NCBI GenBank assembly: GCA_910587295.1
Contig: CAJULP010000093.1
Span: 1 to 25,634 of the forward strand
Length of the DNA stretch: 25,634 nt
Direction of reading: 5' to 3'
Origin: an uncultured Lachnospiraceae bacterium
GTDB lineage: Bacteria; Bacillota; Clostridia; Lachnospirales; Lachnospiraceae
Numbering within the stretch: the stretch's first letter is position 1; each line of letters starts with the position of its first letter. The notes below the pieces were generated by a model, which was given only the letters and a program-made list of their open reading frames with translations, was not told the DNA's origin and made no database searches. Positions 1 through 8,440 of this stretch are shown here, piece after piece. The translations under genes were made by a program, and so were the position numbers.

Positions 1-54
1 AAAATTAGCCAAATCCCTTTTAATTTCATACCCTAATCTGTTATAATTAATCAT
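1..54 (-). CDS. 5' end of a transposase-like gene (partial, runs off the window)
   Basis: Reading the minus strand from position 54 gives an ATG and 18 open codons (MINYNRLGYEIKRDLANF) that run off the window edge. A Shine-Dalgarno-like AGGGGAG (complement of 64-70) lies 9 nt before the ATG. The peptide resembles, from memory only, the N-terminus of DDE (IS4-like) transposases common in Lachnospiraceae genomes; no catalytic residue is inside the window. The paired repeats around the start (see 35-121) fit the expression control typical of insertion sequences. The element's outer end should lie between about 121 and 180, but I cannot define its terminal inverted repeat or target duplication. 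Identity as a gene start is fairly likely; the family assignment is a guess. Confidence 0.5.
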   Translation of the reverse strand, partial: MINYNRLGYEIKRDLANF

Positions 55-121
55 GCGAAAACACTCCCCTGTTTTTATTATTTGTGATGACTTAATTATA
101 ACAGATTGGCAGTGTTTTTGC
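35..121 (-). promoter_or_regulatory. Interleaved inverted repeats over the transposase promoter, SD and start
   Basis: Two pairs of complementary arms are visible. AATCTGTTATAATTAA at 35-50 is the exact reverse complement of 92-107 (16 of 16). GCGAAAACACT at 55-65 pairs with 111-121 (10 of 11). In minus-strand RNA the order is A-B-A'-B', a pseudoknot-type or mutually exclusive arrangement. The A' arm lies between the Shine-Dalgarno and the ATG, and the B' arm covers codons 2-7. The upstream B arm contains TATAAT (minus strand, 95-100), which looks like the -10 box of the gene's own promoter. An RNA started there would lack arms A and most of B, so only read-through RNA could fold. Confidence 0.6.
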
Positions 122-181
122 ATTTTTATTGTCCAGAAAAATGGGGAAACTCAAAATATTATATATAATAAGGATACTTAC

Positions 182-210
182 TTGTCATAAATAATTTCTT
201 CTTTTATAAT
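182..210 (+). promoter_or_regulatory. Sigma-A promoter of the HAD phosphatase gene
   Basis: TTGTCA (182-187) and TATAAT (205-210) are separated by exactly 17 bp and lie 33 bp before the ATG at 244. A purine-rich ribosome site (AAAGGATAGGGGA) follows at 228-240. This is a near-consensus housekeeping promoter in AT-rich DNA, pointing away from the transposase fragment. Confidence 0.75.
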
Positions 211-243
211 AAAATAAAGCTTTGTTAAAAGGATAGGGGATTT

Positions 244-1053
244 ATGATACGGAAAATTAATGCTGACGAAAAGCAGTTGATAAAAAATATCAAGTGTTTT
301 GCACTGGATATGGACGGAACCATTTATTTAGGGGAGCGATGGATCGAAGGTGCGCAGGACTTTTTAAAGGCGGTGGAAAAAAGCGGGAAAAGGTACTATT
401 TCCTGACCAACAATTCCTCTAAAAATCCACAGGCTTATGTGGAAAAATTAGGACGCATGGGGCTTCCCGTTGATGTTTCTAAGATCGTGACTTCCGGCCA
501 GGCCGCCATAGCTTATTTAAAGCGGGAGTTTCCGGGGAAACGGGTGTTTTTACTTGGGAATGAACTGCTTATGGAGGAGTTTGCACAGGAGGGGATCTGC
601 CTGGATGACCGGACACCGGAAGTGGTGGTGACAGGGTTTGACACTTCATTAAATTATGAAAAGATGTGTAAGGTGTGCGACTTTGTCAGGGAAGGACTTC
701 CTTATATCTCTACCCATCCTGATTTTAACTGCCCTACGGAAACCGGGTTTATCCCGGACGCAGGGGCGATTCATGCGTTTATCCATGCGTCTTCCTTCCG
801 CTATCCGGATTACATCGTTGGGAAGCCGAACGGGGAAATTATGGATTATCTGGCGGACAGGGCTGGTATGGAAAAGGAAAAGATCGCTATGGTGGGGGAC
901 AGGCTCTATACGGATGTGGCAGCCGGGGTAAATAACGGATGTATTGGTATTCTGGTGCTTAGCGGAGAAGCGGGAATGGGAGATGTGAATCAATCAGAAA
1001 TAATTCCTGATTTAATTTTCGACTCTGTTAAAGAGATGATTCCGTTTTTGTAA
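244..1053 (+). CDS. HAD-IIA family (NagD/AraL-type) phosphatase
   Basis: A 269-residue cytosolic phosphatase of the haloacid dehalogenase superfamily, subclass IIA, which hydrolyses phosphate monoesters such as sugar phosphates, nucleotides or 4-nitrophenyl phosphate. All four motifs are visible: DMDGT with nucleophile D22 and acid/base D24; TNNSS at 55-59; lysine K194 in VGKPNGE; and GDRLYTD with metal-binding D219 and D224. The stretch between motifs II and III is the IIA-type cap. Length is normal for NagD-like proteins. The ATG at 244 follows a good promoter and ribosome site and starts about 20 residues before motif I, as usual. The physiological substrate cannot be read from sequence. 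It precedes addB with two hairpins in between, so it may be a separate transcription unit. Confidence 0.88.
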   Translation: MIRKINADEKQLIKNIKCFALDMDGTIYLGERWIEGAQDFLKAVEKSGKRYYFLTNNSSKNPQAYVEKLGRMGLPVDVSKIVTSGQAAIAYLKREFPGKRVFLLGNELLMEEFAQEGICLDDRTPEVVVTGFDTSLNYEKMCKVCDFVREGLPYISTHPDFNCPTETGFIPDAGAIHAFIHASSFRYPDYIVGKPNGEIMDYLADRAGMEKEKIAMVGDRLYTDVAAGVNNGCIGILVLSGEAGMGDVNQSEIIPDLIFDSVKEMIPFL

Positions 1054-1076
1054 ATGTTGGGAAGAGGAAGAGATTA

Positions 1077-1129
1077 GTGTGAAAAATAAATTTTTCACAC
1101 ACGAATTTGGAACTACAGCCCCAAATTCG
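1077..1129 (+). repeat. Two tandem perfect hairpins between HAD gene and addB
   Basis: The first hairpin pairs GTGTGAAAAA (1077-1086) with 1091-1100 around a TAAA loop (10 bp, no mismatch). The second pairs CGAATTTGG (1102-1110) with 1121-1129 around a 10-nt loop (9 bp, no mismatch). Neither is followed by a U tract, so neither is a standard intrinsic terminator, although the first carries five U in its 3' arm. They may end HAD transcripts inefficiently, protect RNA ends, or shape the addB leader. I find no convincing promoter for addB here. Confidence 0.6.
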
Positions 1130-1158
1130 CAGGTTATAAGAAAGGCATGGTTACTTTA

Positions 1159-4100
1159 ATGGGATTACAGTTTTGCTTTGGCGGATCCGGCAGCGGGAAG
1201 AGCAGAAGGCTCCATGAATTAATAACATGTTGGGCGGATCAGGAGCCGGATCGGAATTTCTTATTTTTGGTACCGGATCAGTTTACCATGCAGACACAAG
1301 TGGATCTGGTGAATGCCAGCCCGAAGGGCGGCATTATGAATATCGATGTGCTTAGCTTTGGAAGGCTGGCACATCGTATTTTTGAGGAGACCGGATATGG
1401 ATCAAAGCAAGTGCTGGATGATACCGGAAAAAGCCTGGTGCTTCGGAAGGTGGCGGCAGGACTTGCGGATGATATGCCGGTGATCGGAAAAAACTTAAAT
1501 AAGATTGGTTATATCCATGAGGTGAAATCGGCAGTTTCTGAATTTATGCAGTACGGAATCTCACCATTACAGGTCGGGGAACTGGCGGAATACGCAAAAG
1601 GGCGGGGGGCGCTTAGGCGGAAGCTTAAGGACCTTGAATTGATCTATCAGGGGTTTCATGACTATATTAAGGAGCAGTTTATCACAACGGAGGAAACTTT
1701 GGGGCTTTTGACGGCGGCCGTAGGGAAATCCCATATCATAAAAGGCAGTGTGGTAGTCTTTGACGGTTTTACCGGGTTTACGCCGATTCAGTATCGGCTG
1801 ATCCAGGAACTTTTGCGGCTGACGAAGCAGGTGATCGTCTCCATAACGATTGATATTCGTGAAAATCCGTTTCAAATTGGAGGAGAACAGGAATTATTTT
1901 TTTTAAGTAAGAAAACAGTGCGGGATCTTTGTAAACTGGCAAAAGAGGCGGATGTTGGAAGAACGGATGATATTTATATTAAAAATGCGCCTTATCCGAG
2001 ATTTAAGGGGAATGCAGAGATGGCTCATCTGGAGCAGAATCTGTTCCGCTATCCGTCGATTTCCTGTAAGGAAGAGGTCCTTTCTTCTATTTATATGTCG
2101 GAGGCCTTAAATCCTGCTATGGAGGTAAGGCAGGTCTGTATCCGGATCAAGAAGCTGGTGTTGGACGAAGGGTATTGCTACCGTGACATTGCGGTAGTCA
2201 CAGGGGATCTGGAAACCTATGGGGATTATTTTGAGAGGGAAGCGGATGTTTACGATCTTCCTGTCTTTGTGGACAGGACCAGAGGACTCAGGCTGAATCC
2301 GTTGATTGAATATATCCGCAGCGCTTTAAAGGTAGTTTTGCAGAATTTTTCTTACGAGACGGTGTTCCATTATCTAAGGTGCGGGCTGTTGGATTTTCTG
2401 CCGGAGCAGATTGACCGGCTGGAAAATTATGTCCTTGCCTGTGGCGTAAAAGGGAAGCGCCGCTGGTCGCAGGCTTTTGTCCGGGCAGGAAAAGAAGGGG
2501 AAGAAGGGATCAGAGAGCTGGAAGCGCTCAATGAGACAAGAGAACACATGATGGAACAGTTTGTGCCCCTTCTTGGCAGGAAGCAGACGGCTGGGGAACT
2601 GGTCAGGGCGTTGTATGATTTTATCGTGGCAGGCAGGATCCAGGAAAAGCTGGCGGTATATGAGCAGGAATTTCGTGAAAACGGGGAACCGGAGCGTGCA
2701 AGGGAGTATGCTCAGATTTACCGGCTGGTGATGGAACTTTTGGAACAGGTGACAGCCTTGCTGGACCAGGAATCAATGACTTTGCAGGAGTTTGCGGATA
2801 TTTTGGACGCAGGTTTTGGAGAAATTGAAGTGGGGATTATTCCCGGCAGTGTGGACCGCATTGTGGTGGGAGATATGGAGAGAAGCCGGTTAAAACAGGT
2901 GAAGGTTTTGTTTTTTTTAGGCGTCAACGACGGTAATATTCCAAAGGGAAGCTCAAAGGGCGGGATCATTTCTGACATTGACAGGGAATTTCTGCAGGAA
3001 TCGGAGTTTGAGCTGGCCCCTACTCCCAGGCAGCAGATGTATATCCAGAGGCTGTACCTGTATATGAATATGACCAAGCCATCGGAGCGGCTTCATATTT
3101 CTTTTTCCCGGATCAACAGCCAGGGAAAGAGCATCCGTCCTTCTTATCTCATCACCCAGATTGAGAGGATGTTTCCCCGGCTTACGATCGGGCGGATGGA
3201 TGATGGGCAGGCCGGCTTTGAGGAAATGGTGGGAAAAAGGGATGGTCTTACGCTGCTGGCAAAGGAGTTGCGGGAATATGCAGTGGGCAGAGAAGGGGAT
3301 TTGACGGAAAAAGAGCTGCAAAGCCTCTTTCGTTTCTATGTTTTGGATGAAGAATACAGTTGTTATGCAGGAAAACTTGCAGAAGCTGCCTTTGAGCGGT
3401 ATAACCACAAGCCTCTTGCAAAAGCGGTAGCCAGGGCGCTTTACGGGAATATGCTGGAAAACAGTGTAAGCCGCCTTGAGCGTTACGGAGCCTGTGCTTA
3501 TTCTCATTTCCTGCAATATGGACTGGAACTTAAGGAACGGAAGGAATTTAATTTTGAACAGACGGATCTGGGAAATATTTTTCACGGCGTTTTGGAAATT
3601 TTTGCAGGAAAACTTTCAGAAAATCAATATACCTGGTTTGACTTCCCCGAGGAAGAGGGAGATAAGCTTTTATATGCCGCATTACAGGAGTGTACCTTGC
3701 AGTATGGGGAAAACATCCTTTATAGTAACGCACGTTATGAGTACATGATAGAGCGGATGTATCGTATTTTAAAGAGAACGGTAAGAACTTTGAAGGCCCA
3801 GCTGCGGGAAGGAGATTTTGTGCCTGCATCTTTTGAGATGTCTTTCCAGAAAGTGGAGAATTTAGACGCAGTCAACATCGCCCTCTCAAAGGATGAGAAA
3901 ATGAAGCTTCGAGGCAGGATAGACAGGATCGATACCTATGAAGATGAAGAACACGTTTATGTAAAAGTGATCGATTATAAGTCCGGGAATAAAAAGTTTG
4001 ACCTTGCCGCCCTTTATTACGGGTTGCAGCTTCAATTGGTGGTTTATATGAACGTGGCGACGCAGATCACTGCCGCAAAGCACCCGGATAAAGAGGTGGT

Positions 4101-4620
4101 GCCGGGGGCTCTTCTTTATTATCATGTGGCGGATCCCCTGATTAAGACAGAAGGGGAAATGACGCCGGAGGAGGTCAATCAGGCGTTATTAAAAGAGCTG
4201 CGGACCACCGGGATTGTCAATCAGGATGAAAAAGTGATAAGTCTGCTGGATAAAAACTTTACGGATCAGTCATTGGTAGTGCCGATTGAGCGGAAAAAGG
4301 ACGGAACTTATTCTGCCAGATCAAGTGTGATAGACAGGCAGGATTATGAGATTGTATCCCAGTTTGTCAGTCATAAGATCCGGCAGTTTGGGCGGGAGAT
4401 CCTAAATGGGAATGTGGCGGTCAACCCTTGTGAACAGGGGGGGAGAAACTCCTGCACCTATTGCGCATACCGGGGCGTTTGTGAGTTTGAAGCAGGAGTA
4501 AGCGGTTATGAGACCCGGATGCTGGCAAATCTTCCGACGGATGAACTGTTTAAAAGAATGAATGAGGAGATAGGCACAGATGGCAACGAAATTTACCCCA
4601 CAGCAGAAACAGGCGATTGA
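1159..4620 (+). CDS. addB: AddB, ATP-dependent helicase/nuclease subunit B
   Basis: Subunit of the AddAB helicase-nuclease, which resects double-strand breaks, recognises Chi and prepares 3' ends for RecA. From the ATG at 1159 the protein is 1153 residues, matching the family (about 1160). The Walker A motif GGSGSGKS is at 8-15. The C-terminal RecB-like nuclease has GRIDRID (D922) and VIDYKSG (D939, K941), followed by a Q-rich segment. The four-cysteine iron-sulfur staple typical of AddB is present: C779 before the nuclease and C1099-X2-C1102-X5-C1108 after it. An ATG at 1147 would add MVTL, but it lies 1 nt after the AAAGG ribosome site, and family members start immediately before the Walker A strand. 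The 1159 start is preferred although its spacing (13 nt) is long. The 3' end overlaps addA by 41 nt, suggesting translational coupling. Confidence 0.96.
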   Translation: MGLQFCFGGSGSGKSRRLHELITCWADQEPDRNFLFLVPDQFTMQTQVDLVNASPKGGIMNIDVLSFGRLAHRIFEETGYGSKQVLDDTGKSLVLRKVAAGLADDMPVIGKNLNKIGYIHEVKSAVSEFMQYGISPLQVGELAEYAKGRGALRRKLKDLELIYQGFHDYIKEQFITTEETLGLLTAAVGKSHIIKGSVVVFDGFTGFTPIQYRLIQELLRLTKQVIVSITIDIRENPFQIGGEQELFFLSKKTVRDLCKLAKEADVGRTDDIYIKNAPYPRFKGNAEMAHLEQNLFRYPSISCKEEVLSSIYMSEALNPAMEVRQVCIRIKKLVLDEGYCYRDIAVVTGDLETYGDYFEREADVYDLPVFVDRTRGLRLNPLIEYIRSALKVVLQNFSYETVFHYLRCGLLDFLPEQIDRLENYVLACGVKGKRRWSQAFVRAGKEGEEGIRELEALNETREHMMEQFVPLLGRKQTAGELVRALYDFIVAGRIQEKLAVYEQEFRENGEPERAREYAQIYRLVMELLEQVTALLDQESMTLQEFADILDAGFGEIEVGIIPGSVDRIVVGDMERSRLKQVKVLFFLGVNDGNIPKGSSKGGIISDIDREFLQESEFELAPTPRQQMYIQRLYLYMNMTKPSERLHISFSRINSQGKSIRPSYLITQIERMFPRLTIGRMDDGQAGFEEMVGKRDGLTLLAKELREYAVGREGDLTEKELQSLFRFYVLDEEYSCYAGKLAEAAFERYNHKPLAKAVARALYGNMLENSVSRLERYGACAYSHFLQYGLELKERKEFNFEQTDLGNIFHGVLEIFAGKLSENQYTWFDFPEEEGDKLLYAALQECTLQYGENILYSNARYEYMIERMYRILKRTVRTLKAQLREGDFVPASFEMSFQKVENLDAVNIALSKDEKMKLRGRIDRIDTYEDEEHVYVKVIDYKSGNKKFDLAALYYGLQLQLVVYMNVATQITAAKHPDKEVVPGALLYYHVADPLIKTEGEMTPEEVNQALLKELRTTGIVNQDEKVISLLDKNFTDQSLVVPIERKKDGTYSARSSVIDRQDYEIVSQFVSHKIRQFGREILNGNVAVNPCEQGGRNSCTYCAYRGVCEFEAGVSGYETRMLANLPTDELFKRMNEEIGTDGNEIYPTAETGD

Positions 4621-7600
4621 ACTGCGAAATAGAAATATATTGGTCAGCGCCGCAGCAGGATCCGGAAAGACCGCAGTGCTTGTAGAGCGTATTGTAGGTA
4701 TGATAACGGATGATATTTCACCTGTAGATATCGACCGGCTGCTGGTAGTGACATTTACGAACGCGGCGGCGGCAGAAATGAGGGAGCGTATCGGGATTGC
4801 CCTTAGCAGGCAGCTTGAGTCGGCGCCTGAAAATGTGCATTTGCAAAAACAGCTTTCTCTTCTCCACAATGCCCAGATCACCACGATAGACAGTTTCTGT
4901 TTGTTTTTGATCAGAAATAATTTTAATGATATCGGTCTTGACCCCGGGTTTCGGATTGCGGACGAAGGGGAATTGACTTTGCTTAGACAGGATGTGCTCT
5001 CTGAATTATTGGAGCAGCAGTATCAGGAAAAAAGACCGGAATTTATAGGCTGTGTAGAGTATGTTACAGGCGGCAGCGATGATAAGCTGTTAGAAGAGTA
5101 CATAGAAAGGCTGTATGAGTTTTCCATGAGTTATCCCTGGCCGGAAGACTGGTTAAGTCAATGCAAGGAAGATTATAAAATAGCCGGTGTTGCGGAAATG
5201 GAAGAAACAAAGTGGTGCCGGTTTTTAGTCTCCTATGTCAGGGATATTTTAGCGGAATGTGTGACGGATCTTCAGATGTCTCTTTCCCTGACAGAAAGGC
5301 CGGACGGCCCCTATATGTATGGGGAGATATTGGAGCAGGAATTGGAAATGCTGAAAAAGCTTTCGTCCGGAGAGCGTTTTTCGGATCTTTACAGGTTATT
5401 CGGAACGGTCAGGTTCGGAAGGCTGTCTTCTAAAAAGGATGAAACGGTAAACCTTCTTCTTCGGGAACGGGTCAAAGAGCTGAGACAGGACGTGAAAAAG
5501 CGGTTAGGGGAGATAGAAAAGTCCTATTTTGCTTGTTCACCGGAACAGGCTGCGGAGCGTATGGCAAAGGCGGCTCCTTTTGTGGAGGAGCTATTGTCGC
5601 TGGTGCTTTCTTATAAGCAGATGGTGGATCAAAGGAAACGCCGGGATAATATCATAGATTTTCATGATATGGAGCACTTTGCGCTGGAAATCTTACTGCA
5701 AAAGCAGCCGGAGGGAAGCGTGGAGCCTTCTTTGGCGGCAAAGGAATACCGACAGCATTTTAAAGAAATATTGATTGATGAGTACCAGGACAGCAATCTG
5801 GTACAGGAGCTGATCTTAAAAAGCATTTCAGGGGAAGAGGATGGGAACTTCAACCGGTTCATGGTTGGGGATGTAAAACAGAGTATTTACCGTTTCCGGC
5901 TGGCAAGACCGGAGCTATTCATGGAAAAATACAATTGTTATTCTAAGGTTGACTCACTCTGTCAACGAATTGATCTGCATAAGAATTTCCGCAGCAGGAG
6001 TCAGGTGTTAGACAGTGTGAATGCACTTTTTGCCCGAATCATGGGGAATCAATTAGGGGGAGTGGAATATGATGACGAAGCGGCCCTTTATCCCGGAGCG
6101 GTATTTGAGGATGGGGATGGGGGCGATGATCCTTACCGGACGGAATATCTTGTGATCGGGAAAGACGATCATTCCCCTTTATCTGTCAGGGAACAGGAAG
6201 CGGCTGCCATAGCGCAGAAAATCCGAAAGCTGTATGTGAGCCTGCAGGTGACGGACAAAGAAAGCGGGAAGCTCCGTCCGGTGCGGTACCGGGATATGGT
6301 GATTTTATTAAGGACTACTTCCGTGTGGGCTCAGGAATTTAAAAATATTCTGGAAAAGGAAGGGATTCCTGCCTATGTGGCCTCAAGGACAGGTTATTTT
6401 CAGGCAGTTGAGATCAAGACCTTATTGCAGCTTCTTCATGTCATTGATAACCCTTATCAGGATATCCCTTTGTATGGCACAATGGAATCCTTTTTTGGGG
6501 GATTTTCCAGGGAGGAGATTGCGGAAATACGCGCCGGGGGGCGTAAAGTGGCTTTTTTTGAACTGCTTGGCTCTTACCAGGGCCCGTTAGAAGATAAAGT
6601 GCAGGATTTCCTTCACCGGCTTTCTGTTTACAGGAGAAAGACGGCCTACACGCCTATCCATAAACTGATCCAGGATATCCTCACCGACACCGGCTATCTG
6701 GACTATGTATCCGCAAGGCCGGGAGGAGAACAGCGGAGGGCAAATGTGGAGATGCTGCTGACCCGCGCGGCTTCCTTCGAGCAGACCAGCTATTACGGAT
6801 TATTCCATTTCTTAAGGTATATCGAGCAGTTAGAGCGGTACGAGGTAGATTATGGAGAAGCGGATGTGATGGATGAAAATGCGGATGTGGTCCGCATCAT
6901 GAGCATCCACAAAAGTAAGGGATTGGAATTTCCGGTGTGCTTTGTGGCAGGCTTATCCAAGCGGTTTAATATGCAGGACATGTCAAAAAGGCTGATTGCG
7001 GATGCGGATTTTGGGATTGGCGTGGATGATATCGACAACATTCTCCGAACCCAGGGCAAAACCCTGAAGAAAAGCGCCGTTTCCCGGAAAATGAAGCTGG
7101 AAGCTTTAGGAGAGGAAATGCGGGTACTGTATGTGGCAATGACCAGGGCAAGAGAGAAGCTCATTCTGACAGCAGTAACACCTGATATTGAACAGTTTGG
7201 AGAAAGCATGGAAAGACAAAAGGAATTTCAGGATGTGGAAGGTAAGGGGAAAGCGCCGTTCTCAGTCTTATCCGGGGCATCCTGCTATCTGGACTTTATC
7301 CTCCCCTGTGTTACAAAGATGGAATTGATACGGCCGGAAGATTTAATGCTTGGCGATGTAAAAGGGGCTGCAGGGGAAATGCAAAGGAAGCAAAACCTCT
7401 TAACAGGGGAAGGCAGTCAACAGGTTATGACAATACTGACGGAAAAACTTGGAAAAAGTTATCAATACCAGTATTTATCAGGATTATATGTGAAAACCAC
7501 AGTATCGGAATTAAAGAAAAAGGCTATGATTGCAGGAAATCAGAACCTGCAGGATAGACTGGACAAGTCAATAGATGGTACGGGAAGCAGGAATTGCGAA

Positions 7601-8203
7601 GGGGCATTTACCAGGCAGATGTTTGAGGAGCCGGAGATCGTTCCCTATATCCCATCTTTTATCAGCGGCAGAGAAGGGGTGTCCGGAACGGACAGGGGCA
7701 GCGCCTACCATAAGGTGATGGAGCTTTTTGATTTAGACGCAGCGGAAAAGAATCCTACAATTGAGGAGGTTGAAAGGCAGCTTGACTTGTTTGTGAAAGA
7801 GGAAAAGCTGACCGGTGTATGGCGGGATAGTGTGTCAGCGGCAAAGATCCTTATATTTTTAAAAAGCAGCCTGGCGAAGCGGATGCGTAAGGCCGGGGCC
7901 TGCGGAAAGCTTCACAGGGAACAGCCCTTTGTGATGGGGTTATCCGCCAATCGTCTTGACCCGGAGTATCCGGAACAGGAGCAGGTTTTGATTCAGGGGA
8001 TCATAGATGTTTATTTCGAGGAGGACGGGAACATAATCGTGGCGGATTACAAAACAGATGTTGTGAAAACGCCGGAAGAACTGATCGACAGGTATCAAGT
8101 CCAGCTTGATTACTACGGGGAAGCCTTAGAGCGGCTTACGGGAAAGAAAGTGACAGAAAAGGTGATCTATTCCTTTGCGTTAGGGAAAGAATTTAGGGCT
8201 TGA
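4580..8203 (+). CDS. addA: AddA, ATP-dependent helicase/nuclease subunit A
   Basis: UvrD-like superfamily 1 3'-5' helicase plus nuclease, the motor partner of AddB in recombinational repair. The 1207 residues carry the ordered helicase motifs: Q-motif FTPQQKQAI (5-13), Walker A AAAGSGKT (24-31), TFTNAAAAEMRERI, Walker B DEYQD (400-404), VGDVKQSIYRFR, NFRSRSQVL, SIHKSKGLEFPV and RVLYVAMTRAREKL. The C-terminal nuclease shows GSAYHKVMELFDL, GIIDVYF (D1143) and ADYKTD (D1156, K1158). The ATG at 4580 lies inside the addB reading frame with GAGGAGA 9 nt upstream, so both subunits are made from one message. The stop codon overlaps the -35 box of the next promoter. No missing motif or frameshift is seen. 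Confidence 0.97.
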   Translation: MATKFTPQQKQAIELRNRNILVSAAAGSGKTAVLVERIVGMITDDISPVDIDRLLVVTFTNAAAAEMRERIGIALSRQLESAPENVHLQKQLSLLHNAQITTIDSFCLFLIRNNFNDIGLDPGFRIADEGELTLLRQDVLSELLEQQYQEKRPEFIGCVEYVTGGSDDKLLEEYIERLYEFSMSYPWPEDWLSQCKEDYKIAGVAEMEETKWCRFLVSYVRDILAECVTDLQMSLSLTERPDGPYMYGEILEQELEMLKKLSSGERFSDLYRLFGTVRFGRLSSKKDETVNLLLRERVKELRQDVKKRLGEIEKSYFACSPEQAAERMAKAAPFVEELLSLVLSYKQMVDQRKRRDNIIDFHDMEHFALEILLQKQPEGSVEPSLAAKEYRQHFKEILIDEYQDSNLVQELILKSISGEEDGNFNRFMVGDVKQSIYRFRLARPELFMEKYNCYSKVDSLCQRIDLHKNFRSRSQVLDSVNALFARIMGNQLGGVEYDDEAALYPGAVFEDGDGGDDPYRTEYLVIGKDDHSPLSVREQEAAAIAQKIRKLYVSLQVTDKESGKLRPVRYRDMVILLRTTSVWAQEFKNILEKEGIPAYVASRTGYFQAVEIKTLLQLLHVIDNPYQDIPLYGTMESFFGGFSREEIAEIRAGGRKVAFFELLGSYQGPLEDKVQDFLHRLSVYRRKTAYTPIHKLIQDILTDTGYLDYVSARPGGEQRRANVEMLLTRAASFEQTSYYGLFHFLRYIEQLERYEVDYGEADVMDENADVVRIMSIHKSKGLEFPVCFVAGLSKRFNMQDMSKRLIADADFGIGVDDIDNILRTQGKTLKKSAVSRKMKLEALGEEMRVLYVAMTRAREKLILTAVTPDIEQFGESMERQKEFQDVEGKGKAPFSVLSGASCYLDFILPCVTKMELIRPEDLMLGDVKGAAGEMQRKQNLLTGEGSQQVMTILTEKLGKSYQYQYLSGLYVKTTVSELKKKAMIAGNQNLQDRLDKSIDGTGSRNCEGAFTRQMFEEPEIVPYIPSFISGREGVSGTDRGSAYHKVMELFDLDAAEKNPTIEEVERQLDLFVKEEKLTGVWRDSVSAAKILIFLKSSLAKRMRKAGACGKLHREQPFVMGLSANRLDPEYPEQEQVLIQGIIDVYFEEDGNIIVADYKTDVVKTPEELIDRYQVQLDYYGEALERLTGKKVTEKVIYSFALGKEFRA

Positions 8204-8228
8204 CATTTTCCGGTAACGGGTATATCTT
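8200..8228 (+). promoter_or_regulatory. Sigma-A promoter of the TPP riboswitch-thiT unit
   Basis: TTGACA (8200-8205, consensus) and TATCTT (8223-8228) are spaced by 17 bp. The -35 box contains the addA TGA stop (8201-8203), so the promoter is packed into the end of addA. The transcript would begin just before the riboswitch. Confidence 0.8.
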
Positions 8229-8238
8229 TAATAAGAAA

Positions 8239-8344
8239 TAAATCGCTAGGGGAGCAGTTGCTGAGATAGCGTGTGTTATGTTGATGATGCCCGCTGACCC
8301 TCATTACCTGAACCGGATAATGCCGGCGTAGGAAAGCTGATTTT
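8239..8344 (+). ncRNA. TPP riboswitch (THI element)
   Basis: The conserved thiamine pyrophosphate aptamer landmarks occur in order: GGGGAGC (about 8249-8255), GCTGAGAT (8259-8267), GACCCTC (8295-8301), ACCTGA (8305-8310), GGATAATGCCGGCGTAGGAA (8314-8333). The closing P1 stem pairs AAATCGCT near 8240-8247 with AGC-TGATTT after 8335. It lies directly upstream of the thiamine transporter gene, its classical target. With TPP bound, expression is expected to fall. Confidence 0.96.
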
Positions 8345-8410
8345 TGTAAACGGGAAGATGCTGCATATTTATTTTATGGTGTGTTTTTTGTTTATGAAAA
8401 TCATTTGTTC

Positions 8411-8440
8411 CCTCCTGTGATAAAACAAGGAGGATTTTTT
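8411..8440 (+). promoter_or_regulatory. Riboswitch expression platform: SD-sequestering hairpin with U tract
   Basis: CCTCCT (8411-8416) pairs perfectly with AGGAGG (8428-8433), which is also the Shine-Dalgarno of thiT, 7 nt before the ATG at 8441. Six U follow the stem almost directly (8435-8440), so the same hairpin could act as a weak intrinsic terminator as well as a sequestor. A possible anti-sequestor is GGGAA (8352-8356), just after the aptamer, complementary to TTCCC (8408-8412). The hairpin and its position are seen; the switching partner is inferred. Confidence 0.7.

Noticed and set aside
8381..8440. A 20-residue N-terminal extension of ThiT starting at 8381
   Set aside because: It would translate the riboswitch hairpin, and the perfect AGGAGG at 8428-8433 serves the ATG at 8441.
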